Shown here one piece after another: positions 31,385 through 42,358 of a stretch of DNA of 64,000 nucleotides. Every line of letters begins with the position of its first letter. The first letter of the stretch is position 1. This DNA comes from Lineolata rhizophorae (taxonomy: Eukaryota > Ascomycota > Dothideomycetes > Lineolatales > Lineolataceae), in NCBI GenBank assembly GCA_010093515.1, contig MU001674.1, forward strand, positions 1,049,975 through 1,113,974. The letters are read 5' to 3'. A program made the position numbers and the translations under genes. The notes below the pieces were generated by a model, which ran no database searches, was not told the origin of the DNA, and saw only the letters and a list, made by a program, of their open reading frames with translations.

Positions 31385-32398
31385 CTACAAATAACTCCCG
31401 CCCTCGAATTTAGAGGAAAATCCAGCTGCCCGGTTCATCATCTCCTTCCGCTGTGTATACCCGACCTTTACTCCACCAGCGACATCCTTCTCGTAATTAA
31501 ACGCCCGTTTGCTCGGGTCGTCGTCTGGTTCGCGGCCAACCCTTTTCTTATGCTCCTCATACAATGACTTCCCCCTCTCTTTCTCTGCCTGCTTCCTCAC
31601 CCTCTTCGCCGTCTCCCTATCCTCCTTCGTCCGACTGCTCCGCGCCGCCTCCTTCGTGTCCGACGCCTTCGCCTTCGTCCTACCCATGACCTCGTCCTCC
31701 AGCCTCTTCCGCTTCTGCTCCGCCGTCTCCGTCCACATGTTGGCTCCACCGCCACCGCCACTGCCATTGTTGGACGACCCCCCGCGCGCCGCCCTGCCCG
31801 TGTTGAAGCGGCGTGGCCGCGCTCGCGTCGGGTCGAGCCGCGCCGCGAGGTCGTCCTGAGTCGGCGGCATAGTCATCCACTCGTCGCGCGCCAGCTTGCC
31901 CGACTCTCCGCCGCCGCTGCCGTCGCCGCTCGCGAAGTCGTCGTCTCCCGGCATGGCGGCACCCGCTCCAGAGGCGCTCTGTGAGCACGTCAGCGTGCAG
32001 GCCTTGTCAGAAAACGACCGGGAAAAAGCAAAACTCACAGTCACGTCTCCGGGCTTCGGCGGCGCGGGCCCCCAGTCGTCAGAGCTGTCGCTGTCGCTCT
32101 CGCTGCCGCTCGCCTCGGCGCTGTCCTCGGGATCCGTGGGCGGCCGCTCGTCTAGCGGCGCGGGAGGCGGCGCGGGCCCGATGATGCGGCGCCGCTTACC
32201 TCCGCTTGGTGAGGGCGAGTCGGCGCGTGCTGGAGGCGGCGTGGGGCCGATCGAAGGCGTAGGCGCGGGAGCTGGTTTGGGCGCGGGCGCAGGGCTGGCG
32301 GAGTCGGAGTCGCTTTCGCTACTGATGCTGCCGTCACTGCTGTCAGAGCGCTTACGCTTAGCAAGATGAGGTGGGAGCGAAGGGCCGATTGAAGGCAT
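31385..32398 (-). CDS. GPALPP-motif / DUF3752 protein
   Basis: Two exons (32398-32039, 31978-31385) give 317 residues. Four GPALPP-like motifs are visible in the first third: IGPSLPPHL, IGPTPPPA, IGPAPPPAP and WGPAPPKPGD. The C-terminal DUF3752 part has WMTMPPTQDDLAARLDPTRARPR, a Lys/Arg-rich helix and an ending GYTQRKEMMNRAAGFSSKFEGGSYL. The human relative is GPALPP1; its molecular role is not established, though composition suggests a nuclear protein. The intron is 60 bases, a multiple of three without stop codons, so retained RNA would code for 20 extra residues. The gene converges with the LETM1 gene, with 288 bases between stop codons. Confidence 0.9.
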   Translation of the reverse strand: MPSIGPSLPPHLAKRKRSDSSDGSISSESDSDSASPAPAPKPAPAPTPSIGPTPPPARADSPSPSGGKRRRIIGPAPPPAPLDERPPTDPEDSAEASGSESDSDSSDDWGPAPPKPGDVTVSFAFSRSFSDKACTLTCSQSASGAGAAMPGDDDFASGDGSGGGESGKLARDEWMTMPPTQDDLAARLDPTRARPRRFNTGRAARGGSSNNGSGGGGGANMWTETAEQKRKRLEDEVMGRTKAKASDTKEAARSSRTKEDRETAKRVRKQAEKERGKSLYEEHKKRVGREPDDDPSKRAFNYEKDVAGGVKVGYTQRKEMMNRAAGFSSKFEGGSYL

Positions 32399-32786
32399 GG
32401 TCGTAGAACGTTATGAGGCGGTGCAAGTTTGTAGGATGATTTGTGAAAGCTCTTTCAAGAGGGTAGGTATGTTGTTGTTACGTAGTGGATGATGTTCCAG
32501 AGCCTCCGGCCAGCAGCGTAGAGATGTGGCGGTGCACATGCCAAGAGTTTATATTCCACAATAGGTAAGCTCTACGTTTCTTTCACGCCCTTTTCTCCCA
32601 CGTACACACCCCTACGTATCCTTCATCCACAAACCCCCCCTCCTTTAGAGCCGATAGGGAGGGCTTCCGCAGCACGGGATTAGTATAGGCTCCGATGCTG
32701 TGCGGTTGCCCATAGAGCATGCTGACCGATAGAAAAAAGGTACATATTGCGTTTGCTCGTATTCTTAGCTACAACTATAACCTCTC

Positions 32787-32831
32787 TAGCCACGGCCTTC
32801 TTAGCCACGGCCTTCTAGGCTACGGCCTCAT
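32787..32831 (+). repeat. 15-base tandem repeat, two exact and one diverged unit
   Basis: The unit tagccacggccttct occurs at 32787-32801 and 32802-32816, followed by a diverged third copy (aggctacggcctcat). It lies in the gene-poor block. Confidence 0.75.
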
Positions 32832-34161
32832 AACCTCGTTAAAGAGATCAGTAGCGAGCTCTCGGCGGTAGCCAGAGATTAGGTAATACCACGAGGCAAT
32901 TGATTGCAAAGTACGATTTAATAGAGCAATTAGGAGATAATAAGCATATTAATAGTTGAACTTAGATAATAGACGCGTACGCAAGCGAGCGTAATACCTT
33001 ACTTCTGTGCCGGAGCGTCCATTGATCCAAGGTCATGGAGGCCCTCCTATTAGCTCTATAATGGGGAGGGGGAGGGGCGTGCACACGTACCCAAAAGGGA
33101 TATGGACGTAGCGTAGCAGAGTAGGAGATCCCCTCCCGAGTATTTTTTTTTGCTTTCACTTTTGAGCAGTCTTTCACGTGGCTCCTCACCCCCGACGAAG
33201 TGTATTTAACTTACTTCCTTTTTTTTCCCTTTCACAACAACAACATACATCTACACCCACTGTCAATTCTGCCTTGCTATTGAAAACACAACAAAAGTTC
33301 ATCTCCTTATTAGTTTTACAACACCCCTCCTTTTGCCTGCTAGTTAATAAGAAACCGTGGAGTTTAACGATGCTGCTCAACTACGACAAGTGTACTACTA
33401 ACCTCTCCCACCCTACTACAGTCGTTAAAGAACTATCGCTGCCTTGGCGGGCGATAGGGACGCTATGCGTCAAAAAGTAATAAAAGTTCAAAAAAAATTA
33501 TTTACTGCTTGAGACCCGCGAGAGGCGAGCATTTGAGTCTATGAGCACTTCACTCGCTACGACTAATAGAGACGATGAGAGTGTTCCTAGCCGCCATAGC
33601 CGATCTTTATTCCCAAACGTTGTCAATCAAACTCCAATTGCCTCGGTCTATAGCACCATCTCCTCAGCTAGATTGACTTTGCAAAGCAGTCATCTTCAAA
33701 ATTTCCTTCATCCACAACGACCTAACATTCCTTTCGACAACATAATATGTATTCCATATCAAACGGAATTTCGCGAGGCGGCTCGATAGCGCCAGGTATC
33801 TAATTTGTCTCCTCTACTATATCTTTCACTTGATATCAAGCCAACTATGGTTAAGTTATTGCACTCCCTGGACCTAATCTCTCATAATCTTAATCTCTTA
33901 TATCTTTCTTCTCTCTTCACTCTCAATATCTAACAAGATCCGGCTACACATGCCCATGAATGATCGGTCGAAAATGCAAAAACTAGGGTGAAATTAGCTG
34001 ATTGGTTACTTCCGTACCCACCGCCGTACGTAGAGAGCGAGCTTGGCGCCGCCTTTACGATGGGTTTCTAAAGCTTATACGGCATGTGGTACGTAGATAG
34101 ATCTTTATTTTACACGCACAAACTAGGAAAAGTATAGACTTCTCGACCATAGGCGCGACGT

Positions 34162-34171
34162 CTATATAAGG
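34162..34171 (+). promoter_or_regulatory. Orphan TATA-like element
   Basis: The sequence ctatataagg is a good TATA match and is followed by a pyrimidine-rich region, but no gene follows. It could be the promoter of a decayed element such as a solo LTR. No LTR ends or target duplication could be defined. Confidence 0.3.
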
Positions 34172-36044
34172 AGATCTCCGGCGGCATCGAGAGGGTTCGA
34201 TTTTCTGTTACTACGCTACGTGCTCTCCTCCTATGTGTATCTCTGCTGTATGCCCCTACTGCTCCTCCTGTGCCCTGCGTCGTCCTCCCTATGCTGTGCT
34301 GTATACTCCTGCCTCTCCACCGCTGCGCTGTCTCTCCGCCACTACGCTGCTATTATACTACACGCTCCTCCTTATAAGGGTCGAAGAAGCCATAAAAAGG
34401 CGAGCGAAGTGAGCGCAGCTCGTGTGTACCTTGTCCAATCTTTCCATACCATATCACCTATTCACTGTGTGGCTGGGATGATTGGTGAGAATGCTGGTTG
34501 CGGTTTATTAGAATACAGTGACTCGTAATCACATTTTGTGGCCCTACTCATGCCAAACATCGCTGTGAGACCATTTTTGAAGCTGTTGTTGCTGTGAAAG
34601 GTCATGAAGGGCACGTGAAAGTGCACCAGCTTGTGAATTCACGAGTCTACCTGCCCCGCCTGCCTGCCCTGACAGGTAGCACTGGCACACTTTTTTAAAT
34701 GCGTGGTTCTGCAAATGTTGGTGTCGGGTGTTGAAGGATCATTATAGCTAGGGGCGGTCGACAGAGGATGTTTTAGCGATGAATCTAATCGGGCTTGCTT
34801 ATTCTGCGTTAAGTGGATACGCCACTAGATGGAAATACATTTGAAAACAGCATCACACTCAGTTGATAAATGCTTCAATTTCATTAGCGCATACATTTTC
34901 TCCACGTGCTACCCCGCCCATGCTCAGACTAGAGCACGAGTGGCTCAGTTCGAGGAACGGAAATGGAAATTGCTGGTGCGAAGATTGAGCCGTTGTACTG
35001 CCTGTTATAGATGAAGAAGCTCTGACATGAATGCAGGGCGGACTTATGGCAGGTTTGTGCTGGACTGACTAATATCTAGCAAAATCCTGTAAATAGTAGT
35101 CAATGATTTATAGGCCAGCATAAGCTTGTACAGTTATTATTCCATTATAGATCGATATACTTCGTGCTGACTGTGAAACGGCAAAGACTGGCCCTACATG
35201 TACATCCCTTTTCCCTAGTATAAGCCGTCCTACTGCTTCCAACACCTGGGCATTATTCTTGACCAACTTTAAGCTTGACGCATATCTACATTCCAGCCAT
35301 CATAGAGCAGTCGTTAAGGATCTAGACACGGTCCTCACCCTTTAGTGCCCGTAGAAGCCTAGAAAAATAGGACGAGGAGACCGAAAGCAAGGGAGTTCTG
35401 TCGTATCCTAAGGTGTGGCTCAAAGGTCGTCGAAGTGGAGCAAACGCCAGGAGCAACTTCTATGGCCCCAAAGAGACCTCCAGAATTGGTACTAGCTACC
35501 GACCGCTACGGATCGAAAACACCCAGAATCACGCCAATGCCGGAAAAACAACATTAGCCAAGTTTATACTGATGATGGAGAGAACGCCCCGAATACTAAA
35601 GAATATCGAGGAAAGCATCAAGATGGCGAGAAAATAGTCAACTTGGAACGGCAAGCTAAGAGGGTCCTGCAAAAAGTCCAGCAAGAACAAGAGGACAACA
35701 TCTCTCTGGAGCTTTAGTAAGAGCCATTGTAAGTGCCCCAGAAAGCCAAGCCAAACTAAACTAATCACTCAGATGCGCCTCTCTAGGTTCAATCTGCCAC
35801 AGCCCCAGCTTGAATTAACACCACATACACGTTAGACAGCAAGTTAAGTTTCTTCAGATAAGGATATGACGTGTCGGTGCTTACGTCGTAAGTCTAGATA
35901 GTGTTTGTAGTGTTTGTTTTCGGCTGCGCATGGAGCTTGTTTTAGCTTGTACGTTCCGTACTCATCCCGTAATTCTACAATACACTTCACTTGACTCGAC
36001 ACTTTCGTTAAGCTGTACAAAATCATCGGACTCAGTTCCTCTCC

Positions 36045-38635
36045 CTATCTATCATCTCTCAAAACTCGAGCATATTCTAGCATCAATCTGTACAGATAAA
36101 TAGCATGGTCTTCTTTTCGAAGCGACTTTCGGCTCCAATCTCGTCCTGCATCCGCGATTCGTCTACTGATTGCGTCGCCCACTTCAGTAAGTGCCAGGAA
36201 ACGCACGGATTCGGGTAATTCGTCCATCTGCAAGCTGACCGGTACATAGTGTACCCACGGAAAGAGTCGGTCATCATGCCATTCTTGAAATATGGTCTGC
36301 TTCATAACGACACTGCGGCTTGATAGTAGCGTGTAATATCGCCCGCTGAATGAATTGCCGTCAATGTCGAAGACGAAACGACTCTTGTATCCGGCTTTCT
36401 TGTCCTCGCGTGGCCCAGGCTGGAAGTAGCTCTTTTCCGCCGCGCACTGCTCATAGGAACACTGAATTATAGCAGTGAATTTGGCGTCATACAACGACGA
36501 CAAAATCTCTCTTGATTTGTACGTTTGCCAGTTTCCCGGCGAAACCTCTGTCAAGAACGTGTTGGTTGTATTCTCGAGATGCTGTGCCATCGCAATGAAA
36601 CGCTGCCGGTGATGATGGTGCCAGTTTTCATCACTTGCTTGGCTGCCCGTCGTAGATCCTGCCCAATATAGTGTTCGCTGCTTGTCCTCCCATGGTAGGT
36701 CGTCGTCCTCGTTGTACTCGCCCAACCTGTCGATATAATAGATGCTCGGGTAAACTATGTCACCGAACGTTGATGGTTTTGCTTGTGAAAAGATAGGGAC
36801 TGCCCTTTCAGTGTAGAGGAGTGTAGTCGGCGATATGAAAAAGCCATGTAGATCGTGGTATTCTGTATGAAGACATAGGTCCTTTGATCCTTCTATGTCG
36901 CCAATAAAAGAAAGCCCGAAGTTCTCAAAAGACAGCTGATGGGGTGCTCCCTCAGTTTTTGGGCCGCCATGAATGCATGAGTCCGTGATTTCGCTCCACG
37001 CATGCTGGTGAGAGTGATCGTCGAACTTCACGTTACTTGACGTTCGTGGATTATTCAATAGGACTCGCGGCTCATCCAATAAATTTATGGCAACTTCAAC
37101 ATCTGGAAGGTCGCTAACCACTGGCAGTAACAAATCTCGCATCCCTTCTGCCATCCAATCCGAAACTCTCTGAAATTCGCCGTCCTGAATAGCGAAACCC
37201 CCCATCTGCGGACCATGCGTTCTAGCGTTATGGACACTTTCACGAAGAACTGCAGGTTCCACCTTCCACAGGGGCTCTAACGAAGATCCAATTGAGTCAA
37301 AGTCGTCTATGATAAGCGAATCGTGGGCTTTTGCGTAGTCGAACCACTTGTCAAACCCGGCCGGTGGATCCCTATTGTATCGCCTCCTGTATTCGGAAAT
37401 TGCTTCTTCCACGGTCTTTGACTGTCTCCGTAGCATGGCCTCAAACTCGGCCGATAGTTTCTCGGCCAAAAACTGTATGGGATGTTGAGGCAATTGCTTC
37501 CCTGCCATGTCTGTACCAATATTCCACACACGGTCCAGTCCGGCTAGGCTAGCTTGAAGAGTGAATTCGGCCTTAAGCACAAGCACCACCGTTGGTAGAA
37601 TGAAGAGAGCAAGATAGTATCGTTTGGCCGTACGTGGAATGAAAGAGATAATTTGTACCAAACTCGTGGTTGCCACTACTACATGGCCCAAACAGCGCGC
37701 GGGAGTAAGCGATGGGAAGGAAGAGGCCGAGGAGCTGATGGAAAAGGTGGATATCAGAGGTGTGATATCCCAGGGAACGCGTTGTGTCTAGGAAATGGTT
37801 TAGTATCATCTTCTTTATAGATAGAGGAATCGGTCAGGATCTCTTACGATGAGAAAAAAAAGAACCCAGCGCACCGCTTTACAGATCCCGGCAACAAATA
37901 TCGCGTGAATCGCAGCGTGCTCGATGCTTGAAGGTAGCTTAAATAACAGCTTCAAACTGACTATGACAATCAAGAGAACAAGTGTCCTCAAAGTGATCGA
38001 ACGCAGCCTCGTTGGTGTGAGATACGGCTCTATCGGCGCGAAATCCGGGTCCGATAGCTTTATTAGTCCAACAAACGCAACAATCTCGCATAGACCGAAA
38101 AGGATAGAAAGCAAAGTGTTGCGATGGTGGAGACGAGGTAGAAGAACAGCTATAGAGATTATGGCGTTCACGAAAGAGAACCATATCGTCTGCGTTGTCC
38201 CCTTGGGAGATCGTGGCTTTTGAGAGGGTAGATCCAATGTTGTATATCGTCGGTAGACGAGGATTGCCGGAGTCAGTAGCGGCTAGGTAAGTCAAATGAG
38301 TATAGTAACAAAATATATCTAGCCGCAGGAGGACTAACCAATATCCACCGGACGTCGTCCAGAGAACGGCACAAGGATGCTACACCTAGCGCGACCGCGA
38401 TCGAGGTATCATGGAAATGGCTAGCCATGCTCCTAGAACCCTGAAGCTCAAGATCATGTCGTCGGACGCGCAAAAACACCTCGTTGCTGGGGACGAGCAA
38501 AGACCAGCAAAGTATTTCCGACCACGTCTCGATCAAGCCCCCATAGTAGAGTTGGAGTACTAGCGAGAGAACAATAGATAGGCCGATGTATACCGCTAGA
38601 CGATCAACAAGTTCCGCCAAAGCTGTGGGTTTCAT
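36045..38635 (-). CDS. CAP10-like glycosyltransferase (GT90 family) with multi-pass N terminus
   Basis: Three exons (38635-38339, 38282-37848, 37787-36045) join in frame to 824 residues. The N-terminal 280 residues hold about eight hydrophobic helices, for example LAVYIGLSIVLSLVLQLYY, SILFGLCEIVAFVGLIKL, TLVLLIVIVSLKLLFKL and RYYLALFILPTVVLVL. The C-terminal half is the CAP10/GT90 domain: RVSDWMAEGM, RTLYWAGSTTGS, KSRFVFDIDGNSFSGRYYTLLSSRSVVMKQT and FPWVHYVPVSLQMDELPE. Cryptococcus CAP10 is needed for capsule; other GT90 members transfer xylose or glucose in the secretory pathway. Donor and acceptor are unknown here. The gene lies beside accessory DNA but looks whole. Confidence 0.92.
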
Positions 38636-39389
38636 AATGGCAAGATACGCTGGAATTTAGTGAGGGTACGCGCCAACATTGCAAATTTGCGAAGAAGTAA
38701 GCAACATGGTGGAGGTTCTGTTAACGTGGCTATATCGCAGGCCACTGATCTGGCGGCACAGCAAGTAGTGGGCACAGCGATCTATAAGCTGAAACATGGC
38801 CAGCCTTGTTAGGATTGCATTTGCATGGTATCCACTCTTGTACATTCTATGGTTGAAAATATTTGAGAAATTGCAAGATGTACGATATTCCATGTGCTGA
38901 GGGCTTGAATCAGCAAGAAGGCGTTCCGGAGCGGACCAGTCATAGATTAGCGGACATTTCTAACGAGACTGGACACGACGGGCCTTGTTTCTAAATATGT
39001 TCTAGCTTCATTGAGAGCTTTCGCGACGAAATGTTGTACACAGCTGTTTCCAAAGACCTGGTTAACTGTCTGCCGTTGAACGGCTGCTGAATATGTATTC
39101 AAGTACAAGTAAACTCTCAATGCGGTTGTGTGAAGTTCCTGCGTGTTAGTTTCCTTGTGTGCTCTAGACATCGCGAATGCTGTACTTCGTACTTGGTACT
39201 CTGACAAGGCATCTGGCGGGCGTGTAGGTGTGATGGATAGAGCCAATTGTGGATGTTTCGCTGTCGGATGGGCCGTGGTGCGATGTTCGTTTGGGTGGTG
39301 CGAACGTTACTGTGGCTTTTTGGAGTGACTAGGAGGCGTGATTGGCTGCCGGCGACCAGCATCGGACTCCTTTGCAGCCTAGGACCACT
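38636..39389. other. Intergenic between CAP10-like gene and copia cluster
   Basis: A 750-base AT-rich spacer, upstream of the CAP10-like gene. No frame or repeat family was recognised; part may belong to the element to its right. Confidence 0.45.
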
Positions 39390-40350
39390 CCACCCTGTGA
39401 GGCGGCACGGCAATGTGTTGGAAATCGTATGATTGATTGGTTGATGCTACGAAGCGAGCGGAAGTTGGTTTTCACCACTATGTCAAAAGTTTGCGCCTCT
39501 AAGCGATTTACACCAAAACTCAACCTATTTATTAACATAAAGTCATCGACTTTCGTTGGGGCGTGTCGCTTGCAGACCCAAACTTTTGACGAGTCACTGT
39601 ACATACACTAAAATCTGAGCAATATGAAACACAATCCGTTCTAATACACCCCCCCACTTTTGAAGCTCCACAAGAAAGGGTCAAAACTAATCACGATGGT
39701 TCAAGGCGGTGTTGAATATCTACAAGGCCTACATACCGCACGAACTTCTCGTGATTTATTGTACAAGGGGTTCAGTAAGCCTATCTGCTACCATATGGCC
39801 CGTAGCGGCCTATTCTACTATAAGGTGTTCATTCTGAATCTCTTGGCGTATCCAGAGGTAGTGAACATAGACATGTTTGAGTTTCGTACAAAGCTGCGGC
39901 GCGTCGTTCGTGACGAGGTAGATCGTCTATTTGTTATAGCATGCGATCGTGAGGTCACGATCAAGGTGTAAGGTAATATCACGGAAGAAGCGCTTCCATG
40001 CAATGGCCTTACGTCTTGCCGTAGAGAGAGCGTACAATTCCGCTTCGGTTGTGGAGGTTACAATACATCGCTGCTTCTGTGATTTCCAATCAATAGCTCC
40101 ACCAAAGAGTTTGAACAGAAACCCAGAGGTGCTCCTTCGTGTGGTTGTATCATCCGCAAACGAAGCATCGCTCCACCCCTCCCATTGTGTATGGTGTTGA
40201 TCAGAGTCGCCGTATTCGACCGCGAGTGTACGCGTATGATATAAGTGTCACAAGGCGTCGAGTCGCTCGAATGTAGTCGGGTGAGGAGTTGCGTACGAGC
40301 TCTGAGAGTTTAGAGGTGGCGTATACGATATCGGGTCTGTTAAGATTCGT
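39390..40350 (-). mobile_element. Ty1/copia retrotransposon fossil, 3' part (end of RT, RNase H, LTR start)
   Basis: On the minus strand, translation shows the end of a copia reverse transcriptase (RPDIVYATSKLSEL), then RNase H (GWSDASFADDTT, STSGFLF, STTEAELYALS) and the typical C-terminal stretch HYLWIRQEIQN and GHMVADRLTEPLV. A purine-rich tract near 39650 is followed by a probable LTR beginning (TGTATTAG at about 39648 downwards). The left edge of the LTR is unsure. The copy is broken, with several breaks, and only the 3' part is left. It is probably fairly old. Confidence 0.85.
39482..39590. repeat. 109-base segment with imperfect terminal inverted repeats (MITE-like)
   Basis: The ends gtcaaaagtttg (39482-39493) and caaacttttgac (39579-39590) are exact inverted copies, and similarity extends to about 25 bases with a few mismatches. 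It lies inside the presumed LTR region of the copia fossil. It could be a small non-autonomous DNA transposon or an LTR-internal hairpin. The flanks do not show a clean TA duplication. Confidence 0.4.
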
Positions 40351-40359
40351 ATATAACAC

Positions 40360-40630
40360 ATGTCACCACCCGGTTCAACCTCCACGATGCACCGAAGGTT
40401 GATGCACCACTTACACGGGTCGAGCTTCTACCGTACCGCGACAACTGTACATCTTCCCATCGGCTTGTTTTCCAACAGCTCATTGGCTCCATCTTGTATG
40501 CAGCAATCATCACCAGACCCGACATCGCATACGCCACCTCTAAACTCTCAGAGTTCGTACGCAAGCCACATTACATACACTAAAATCAGAGCAACATGAA
40601 ACACAACCCATCCTGACAACTTCCTCCTAT
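40360..40630 (+). mobile_element. Ty1/copia fossil piece, RT region, inverted relative to its neighbour
   Basis: On the plus strand 40372-40566 encodes a copia RT segment (LIGSILYAAIITRPDIAYATSKLSEFVR). It overlaps in homology with the RT end of the minus-strand piece just to its left, so the two form a head-to-head inverted pair. At 40572-40620 it abuts a second copy of the LTR beginning seen near 39600-39650 (both share acatacactaaaatc and atgaaacacaa), in minus orientation. The piece is broken and partial. The arrangement points to rearrangement or nested insertion of related copies. Confidence 0.8.
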
Positions 40631-41439
40631 GTCCAACTTTCGCTATCCATTCCTGCGATTACCCCTGGCTCTTGAGACCATAGCAGAACTCGGTTTTCAT
40701 ATCCACGCAACAGCAGCAACTGTTACCACCTGTCAACAGCTTGCTGTCTGTAAGGCTTACGTCTTTAGCTGCCGTCTGAATTGCTGCCTGAGCTACACAC
40801 CCTTGTCTGAAGCCGACTAAAAGCCTGAGCCGATAGGAGGCGGGATCTTTGTCTTCGTTCGCACCCATTTTCATTGATAGAGAGGTGTAAAAAGGGAGGG
40901 GTTCACAAATTTATGACCTTAGACACCATCACTCAGAATGTGACTTTCTTCTCCTGCAGATATCTAAAATTAAACCGCATTCAATACATCGCAAAGGGTG
41001 GTGGCCTTTCCGAGGACGAACAGCCTTGGGTAGGGATATCCAGGCTCCAGTGCTGCCACGTATTGGTTATCGATCGATTGGCTCGATGATTGATTGCTCT
41101 GCAGCGGATAAATCATTGGGTATACACACGCCTTTTATTACGCGACTTGACTCCAGAGGCTTTACTTACAGATAACAGGGCATATTTGTGCAATCCAAGG
41201 TCAGGTCCCAATTACATAGCTAGGTCTAACAAAGCAGGGGATGAAGACGGCCTTCTGTACCACGGCACGATCGTATCTCGGTAGTATGTACGGCTGCCTA
41301 GATCATTTTATAAGTGACCGTATAAATATTCTCCACAGCTATAGATACCGTCCAAAAGGCCTCCTTCCGTCTTTACCTTTACGGACCACAATAATAGCCA
41401 ATTTCCCCCAAACACTCGATCCCATCACTTCTATACAAC
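40631..41439. other. Intergenic, possible element remnant plus promoter of next locus
   Basis: No conserved gene. The left half may be leftover element DNA. On the right a TATA-like tataaata lies at 41321-41328, about 110 bases before the ATG of the interrupted gene at 41440, as expected for its former promoter. Confidence 0.45.
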
Positions 41440-42231
41440 ATGGCAACCCTTGTCGCGGCTCCCCTGACCACCCTCGACAAGGCACTCGAGAACTAGGACT
41501 TCCACAAGAGCCGGGCTTTGCAAGAGGCCCATTCCCTGACTAGATGATGTCAACTGATGTCCTCTAGCTATAACGGACTTCTCGATGACAGCGATCAACC
41601 TCCGGTCTCTACCAAGCATATTACGGACCTTGCGGCCATTTTCGTCCGCTACAACGCTTACGAGGTCCTCGGAATCCAGCTGATTCACGGCCATTTCAAG
41701 ATTCTCGAGAACTCCATCATGGTCGGGACCAACTTCGAGAACCTAGCACTTCGCCGGGCTAAGAACACCGAGATCGATGATATCGACCCTGCTAATATTT
41801 ATGGGCATATCTTCGTCCTTACCGCTGATGGACTGTATGCCTACGAATTCCAGGACGGGCCTCTCCCTGACCTGTCTGGCGTTGGACAGGGTTTCCTGCC
41901 GGAGTTTGTCAACTACATCATCAGGAATAATCTCACGAGCCTTATCGGCCTTCAGGTTCTTGGCTGTGGGGACAAGTCCATGTCGGAGCTCATTCTTGAC
42001 CAGGGGACTGTCATGTTGGATTCATCGGTCGTAAAGAACACTCTGCCGACCCGCGTTACGGGTTGGAGGTTCGAGTCCGTTAATGGCAACCCGCGCGTTT
42101 GCTAGGCAAACGAAACACATGCGACGATGACCTCGGGTAATCACAAAGTCTTCAACGCTGGGTCGCCCCATCCCAAATTGGAAATTGTTAAGGACCTCAT
42201 GCTTGTGCTCGCTGATGTCGGCGTTCTCTAA
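41440..42231 (+). pseudogene. Interrupted single-copy gene of unknown family, three in-frame stops
   Basis: From ATG 41440 one frame runs 263 codons to TAA at 42229-42231, but is interrupted by TAG at 41494, TGA at 41545 and TAG at 42103. On both sides of each stop the reading remains protein-like without a frame change: MATLVAAPLTTLDKALEN, then DFHKSRALQEAHSL, then SSSYNGLLDDSDQPP, and after the third stop ANETHATMTSGNHKVFNAG. I know similar uncharacterised fungal proteins of about 260 residues from memory only, and no function. All three stops can arise by one C-to-T change from CAG or CGA, as RIP or plain deamination would give. No intron with good splice sites removes them. The middle part alone (from ATG 41557 to 42105) is a 182-codon frame that could still be translated. 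Confidence 0.7.
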
Positions 42232-42358
42232 TCTGCTACCAAGTCCGACAACTGTCCTATAGCGTTCTGCTATATAGCTAGCTACTCTTCGTTCGTTTGG
42301 ATCTTATAGTTACACTGGAACTATATTCAACCACTCCTCTTACTCGTGTCTCTTAAGC

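Larger units (their letters stand above)
32399..36044. other. Gene-poor block of 3.6 kb, probably decayed repeat DNA
   Basis: No conserved gene is recognisable. The block is AT-rich with dense stops. It includes a 15-base tandem near 32787 and a strong TATA-like sequence at 34162-34171 followed by CT-rich sequence without a coding gene. Near 35560-35717 a short open stretch encodes a Gln/Glu-rich coil. These fragments suggest old mobile DNA, but I cannot name a family. The first 200 bases next to 32399 should hold the promoter of the GPALPP gene. Confidence 0.5.

Noticed and set aside
34195-34440. tRNA-like ggttcgatt box near 34195
   Set aside because: No matching A box or acceptor-stem pairing upstream or downstream, so no tRNA call.
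35500-35720. P-loop-like AGKTTLAKF and a Glu/Gln-rich coil in the gene-poor block
   Set aside because: The stretch is isolated, with no further NTPase motifs, and the coil lies in a different frame. I treat it as chance or unrecognisable debris.
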